From Diabrotica undecimpunctata (taxonomy: Eukaryota; Arthropoda; Insecta; Coleoptera; Chrysomelidae): a DNA stretch of 64,000 nucleotides. Positions 58,908-64,000 of the stretch are shown in pieces; within the stretch, counting starts at the first letter, position 1, and every line of letters starts with the position of its first letter. The stretch is from contig NC_092803.1 in assembly GCF_040954645.1 (NCBI RefSeq), positions 125,253,461-125,317,460 on the forward strand. The letters are read 5' to 3'. A model generated the notes under the pieces. That model was not told the DNA's origin, made no database searches, and saw only the letters and a list, made by a program, of their open reading frames with translations. The position numbers and the translations under genes are program-made.

Positions 58908-61900
58908 TCAACCCAATATTTTTCTCGATTTTGCATTTTCCGTATTGACCCCATTTTCCGTATTGACCCTATATGGACCTTCAAATATCGGCATCAATTT
59001 AGCACAAATACCATTTTGTAAATTCGACACCCTCAGTGCCTTCACTAAGACTTTATCTCCTTTCTGGAATTTGATCGGCCTTCTTCTTCGGGTTCTTTCT
59101 TGTCTTTGGAGATATTTCTCTCCACTTCGTCTCAATCTTCTTTGAACCAACTCGATCACTTCTTCGTATTGTCTGGGGGCGGTGTCTTCCCACGGTCTTG
59201 TAGGCATTGTTCCTTTCATTATATATAAAGGCGTCTCTTTGGTAACCGTATTTGGAGCACAATTCAAATAGGTCTCGATCTCAAACACTTTTCTGTCCCA
59301 ATGTCGATAATGTTCTTCCGCGGCAATTCGTAGAAATTTTGTGACTTCTTGTATAAAACGCTCCGATGGGTTGCTCTGTGGATGACGGATGCTTATAAAT
59401 TTTGTATCGATGCCCCTCTCTCTTAATTCCCTTTTAAAACGTTCGTTCCTAAAATATGTCGCATTGTCCAATAAAATATTGTCTGGTCTTCCCACCGTTT
59501 CTATAAAATTGTCTATCTTCCTAAGTATTTCAATTCCTTTTGTGGTTCTGCATGCGTACAATTTAACATATTTTGAGAAAAGATCCACCATAACTAATAT
59601 GTGTTTATTCCTTTGAGTTGTTGGTATCAAATCGCTCAAAATATCAATAGCAACAATCTCCAGTTTCTTCCGAGCTACGACGTTTTTTGTGACGTTTTCA
59701 TTTTTAAAGTTCCTACTTTTACACTTTTGGCATGTCACACAATTTCGAGTCACCCATTTGGCTATTGTATAGTCCTGTCGACAAATGTAGTTCTCCCTGA
59801 ACATAAGCCACACCTTTCTACTTCCAATATGTCCATTGTCACAGTGTAACTTTAAAAAAACTTCTTTTGCCATTTGCTCCGTGATTACATAGAGTTCTTT
59901 ACCATCGACCCTCTTAAAATATAGGTTATTTTCTTGTTCAGCCCTTTGCTTTTCTCTTTCATTCAATTCTTCCTGATTTTCCCTGATTTTGGCCAAAGAA
60001 AATAAGCCTGCTTCTTCTCTCATTATGTTCATGCCTACGTGGAGAGTTTTGTGATCCTCTTTGCGGAATTGTTCATCTCTCGTCAACGCATCAGCCAAAA
60101 TATTGTCCGTTCCTTTGATATATTTAAATTCAAAATCATATTCTTGGAGTAAAAGAATGCCCCTATGAATTCTATTATTTACCAACTTATTTTTCATTAT
60201 GTGTACCAACGCTGCATGGTCCGTTTCAATCGTGAATCTTGCCCCAAGTAGGTAAAAACGTAATTTGTTTACACAAAATAACACACTGGCAAACTCTAAT
60301 TCAGTAACGCTGTATTTTCTCTCATACGTTTTGGTTACACGTGAAACAAAACATATTGGCACCTCTATATCGTCTTGTATCTGTGATAACACCCCTGCAA
60401 ATTTTTTTATGGAAGCATCGGTCCTGAGAATGAAAGGTTGCTCATATCTTGGGTGGTGCACTCTTACAGCTGTGGAAACGCTCCTTTTAAATTTGTGAAA
60501 GCGATTTCTTGTTCAGTTCCCCATTTCCATCTGACATTTTTCTTAAGTAATGCTATTAGCGGTATTTCTTTTGTACTGAGGTCTGGTATCAGCTTTTTGA
60601 AATAGTTTACCATTCCTAAAAATCCCCGCAAAGTTTTTAAATTGGTTGGCCTAGGGTAGTTGTTTATGACTTCAATTCTATCTTCTGCAAGACTAATCCC
60701 TTTTGTGTCTAATTTGAATCCTAAATACAATACCTCTTTTTGGAAAAACTGACACTTTTGAATATTTAATTTTAATCCGGCTTGATCAAGTTCTTCGAGA
60801 ACAGTATGAATATGTCGTAGATGGCTTGTTATATCCGGTGAGAAAATTAATAAATCATCTATGTAATGTACAACAAATTCTCCATGCCTATTTAAAATTG
60901 TGTGTAATGCGCGAACCAAAGCAGCGCATGCACTTTGTAGTCCAAATGGTACTACCCTAAATCGGTACACCACTCCGTCGATAGAAAAAGCGGTATAATT
61001 TCGACACTTTTCTGCCAAAGGTATTAACCAAAAACTGTGTTTCAAATCGATTTTGGAGAAAATGTGTGATCCTGTGAATCGTCCAAAAATGGCTTCTATG
61101 TTCAAAGGCGCTTCGTATTGCGCGATTGTGTGCGAATTAATGTTTCTTGCATCTAAACATAATCGCAAATCACCATTTGATTTTTTTTACGCATACTATC
61201 GGGTTGATATATGGAGAGTCACATCTTCCGATCACCTTGTCTTTGATCATATTTGCAATTTCCTGTCCGACGCTTTGCCTGTATTTATACGGGATTGGAT
61301 ATGTTTTCGATTTAAAATTTTCTAAGTTTTTAACTTTAAAAGAATGTTCATAATTTTTAGCCACTCGGCTTTCTTCATTAATAAGATCTCCATAATTTTC
61401 TAAAATCTTCTCTATTTCCTTCTCCATGTTTTCTCCACATATTATTTTTCTTTCATCCTCAGTTTGTTCACATGTGTTCACTGTCCGTATTACTTCTTCA
61501 CAAAATTCTGGATTCTCGTCCATAATTGCCATTTCTTCTTCTATTTTTTCTTTATCTTTAATTTCTATCTGGTATTCCGAGCACCATGTTTCGGCTCCTT
61601 CCATTTTTCTGCTTATAACTTCCTTTTTTTTTTGCTTTCTTTTCGAACTCTTCTTTTTTTTTATTCTCTTTTCCTCTTCGGATTGATTTTTTTCTTGAGC
61701 TTTCGATTTATCCTCTACCGTCATATTGATTTCTTTATGTTTTTCTTGTCCATTTATCCTTTCAGAAAATTTTCTCCTATCTGTTTCCTTTTCTTCTTCT
61801 ATGTTGTCTGGTTCTGCTCTGATTTCCAGTTGATTTTCCGAAAAATTGATGGTGATATGTTTTTCACTCAATTCATCACTTCCCGCTATCATATCATGAT

Positions 61901-62276
61901 TTAAATCTTCGATCCCCACACATTGCATAATATAGAATTGGTCTCCCACTCTGATCCGTACTCCTAAACCTTCGTTTACTGTCGTCAATTTTTTATTATT
62001 TGCACCCACTAAAGCAACCCTCGGAATCTTATACACAAATCTGTCCATATTTAATTCTTTTACTAGTTTTTTATTGATTAACGAAATTTCCGATCCAGAA
62101 TCAATCAGAATTTTAATCGCTTTATGTTTTATAAATGCATCTAAAAATATTAGATTGGAATTAGAATTTTGTTTTTCGTTTCCCGCCAACTGTATAAAAT
62201 CTCTCGGGTGACAAAATATACCGGAGAGTTTTTTACTTTTGTTTAGTGGATGCCTTATTGAAAATCCTGTCTGGAT
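58908..62276 (-). pseudogene. pol: Pol polyprotein, family A copy 2, frameshifted and 3'-deleted
   Basis: Three open pieces, 62189-61170, 61168-60464 and 60461-58908, together cover PR, RT (with YIDDLL), RNase H and IN. The first break is an A-run of 8 instead of 7 (61181-61188 as T on the plus strand), the second a T-run of 3 instead of 4 near 60476. The C-terminus is replaced: a 17-base block is duplicated (GTCAATACGGAAAATG, twice) and about 190 bases of the end of pol and following sequence are missing, so the end of the polyprotein is lost. The frames are otherwise nearly identical to copy 1. Confidence 0.9.
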
Positions 62277-63789
62277 TCATTGAATACTTCTTCTTCCTCC
62301 TTTTCTATTGCCACATGATTCATCTCTCTTCTGTTTTGTCGTTGGAATCTCTGATTATTTCTATCGTCCCTTTGTTCGTTCGTATTCCTATTCGGAGGAT
62401 TTTGTGCATCTCTATTCCTGTTGTGATTTTCATTTGTTCTATTTTGTGTATCATTCCGGTTATCGTAATTTTGTTGTCTATTGTAATTATTGTAATTTCT
62501 CGGCCTATATTCGTTTGTTGATCTGGGATGTCGGTTTCTCTGGTCATAATTTGATGAATACCTTCTTTCCGGTCCATTATATTGGTCATGTTGTCTTCTA
62601 TTTCTCATTTCTTTTCTTTTCGCTTCTTTTAATTGAAGGAATTGGCACAAACTATCAATATCTTGATAGTTTCTCAAAATCACGTGATCTTCCAACGTTT
62701 CCTCAAAATGTCTGCTGATCATTTCTACCAGCTGTTCGGTAGAATATTTGTATTCTAGATATTTTGAATTGTTATATATCTGCAAAGCATATCTTTCTTC
62801 AGATATTCCCATTTTTCGTGATATTTTCCATTCTGTAGCTCTTGGTTGATTTCTCTCTGTTTATTTTTCCCCCAGAAATAGTTGAGAAATTTATTTTCAA
62901 AATCTGTCCAATTTTCAAACTCATCTTCCTTGCTTTCATACCATAACGCTGCTCCTTCTTTCAAATGGTTTCTAATTGTTTCTTTGCAATCGTCAAAATA
63001 TCTAATATGTTGTAATTTGGTTTTTAAATTTTTAACAAACGGTACTGGGTGTGTTTTCCGAATATCCCCGCCAAATTGTATTTTCGCCTCGCTTGTTCCA
63101 TGGATGACCATTTCCCTTCTTTCCCCGGAATTTTGTTCCTTTTTGATTTCCTCCATTTTTCTTTCTATTTCTCGCATGTCTTCTTGTAAAACGTTTTCAA
63201 ATTTTGTTTCTAATTTTTCTAATTCCTTTTTCTGGACAGTCTTAATATCCTTCATTTTAGTTTCTATTTCTTCTCTCTGCATCTCTAGTTCCTTTCTCTG
63301 GCAATTTTGTATCTCCTTCATTGTATTTTGGATATCTTTAATCTCTGTCTCTTGTTTTGCATTCTTTAGGGTTATTTCTTCTATCTGTTGTATCAGTTCT
63401 TTCTTTATCCCCTCAACACATCCTTTAATTTCCTGTTCATAGTTTTCCAGACGCTGCTCTATATTCCTGTTATTTAGTTCTATTGCTTGTCTTGTTTCCC
63501 GTTGGTTTTCTTCCATTGTTTGTTTTGTTTCATCCATTTTTTGTGATGTTTCTTGTTGATTTCTATTCATTTTGTCCATTTTCTTTGATGTTTCATTTTG
63601 GTTTTTCTCTATTGTTTGTGTCTGTATTTGCATAAGTTGTAATATTTTCTCTATTCCTGATAATTCTTTTTTCTCCTCAACTATTGTAACATTTCCTTCA
63701 TTATCCGATCCTTCTTCAACAATTGTTTCCTCTTCTCTGTGTTCCTCCTTCCTTTCTTGCATTTTGCTTTGACTCCTTGTGGTCGACAT
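62255..63789 (-). pseudogene. gag: Gag polyprotein, family A copy 2, one homopolymer frameshift
   Basis: The ATG at 63789 (MSTTRSQSK) opens a frame to 62755; the remaining C-terminal part is open in the next frame (62812-62255). The break is an A-run of 5 where copy 1 has 6 (T run at 62812-62816). The capsid-like and Arg/Asn-rich parts are almost identical to copy 1. The coiled coil (about 63120-63670) is longer and very different, with extra heptads reading KMD..NRNQQETSQKMDETKQTMEE as in family B. Position 62261-62267 holds the G GAT TTT site. Confidence 0.9.
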
Positions 63790-64000
63790 GTTGTTTCTTT
63801 TCGTTACTGTTTTTGTCCCCGCCAAATGTGAAATTTTACAACACTCTATATGTTTCAGAACACGACAATATTTCTCCCCAAATGTATTAAATTTTCACGA
63901 CAAATATCAAATATGCAATCAGTAAAATTCAAATAATTCAAAATAAATATCAAATGTACGATTGGTAAAGAAAATAAAATCAAATAATTCAATAGCAGTA
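63790..64000 (-). other. Leader of family A copy 2 (cut by the window)
   Basis: Matches the copy 1 leader 720-958, including TTTGGCGGGGA at 63814-63824. The primer site and 5' LTR lie outside. Confidence 0.8.

Larger units (their letters stand above)
57541..64000 (-). mobile_element. Ty3/Gypsy LTR retrotransposon, family A copy 2 (partial in window)
   Basis: The minus strand gives leader, gag, pol and 3' LTR; the 5' LTR lies beyond 64000. Outside the Gag coiled-coil segment it is nearly identical to copy 1, from which it differs by three 1-base homopolymer indels (one in gag, two in pol), a 24-base deletion in the PR-RT linker, and a deletion of about 190 bases at the end of pol. Copies 1 and 2 form a large inverted pair about 50 kb apart. 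Confidence 0.94.

Overview
This window is AT-rich eukaryotic intergenic DNA built almost entirely of transposable elements in various stages of decay. No host single-copy protein gene could be supported. The mixture (Ty3/Gypsy LTR retrotransposons, RTE-like and CR1/Jockey-like non-LTR elements, piggyBac, hAT and IS630/Tc1-mariner-like DNA transposons, foldback MITEs and long (TA)n arrays) points to an arthropod, most likely an insect with a large repeat-rich genome. A beetle is my best guess, but that is inference from repeat style and not a species call.

Layout. 1-7283: a Ty3/Gypsy element on the plus strand (family A copy 1), with gag and pol open, its 3' LTR complete and its 5' LTR cut by the window edge. 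7283-11000: a (TA)n array, a piggyBac N-terminal relic, and an RTE-like element with a second RTE-like copy nested inside it in the opposite orientation. 11000-20000: diverged repeats and a broken IS630-like transposase. 20400-21330: a foldback unit enclosing a degenerate tRNA-Asp(GTC). 22600-24800: a piggyBac relic followed by a decayed RTE-like element. 25040-25333: a long-TIR MITE. 26245-29707: a broken CR1/Jockey-like element. 30062-32649: a complete but coding-dead hAT element with a perfect 8-bp target duplication. 33100-35860: a piggyBac relic split by an RTE fragment, then two more non-LTR 3' ends. 35861-46347: a second type of Ty3/Gypsy element (family C) with 1.75-kb LTRs, one premature stop in gag and one in pol. 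46348-48500: (TA)n arrays and non-LTR scraps. 48501-56243: an intact Ty3/Gypsy element on the minus strand (family B) with apparently identical LTRs. 56648-57440: the 5' end of a piggyBac-like element. 57541-64000: a second copy of family A on the minus strand, with three homopolymer frameshifts and a pol-end deletion.

How the parts fit together. Every outer LTR end visible here (six ends of four elements) touches a run of TA, and family B is flanked by (TA)n on both sides. Family C sits inside the (TA)n tail of a non-LTR retrotransposon. The simplest reading is that some non-LTR elements make (TA)n tails and the LTR retrotransposons then integrate into them, nesting insertions. The LTR elements are organised gag then pol in the -1 frame. 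Families A and B share a G GAT TTT heptamer just before the gag stop, and family C has a textbook A AAA AAC directly before its gag stop. The two family A copies are nearly identical except in the Gag coiled-coil segment, which is strikingly divergent and mosaic.
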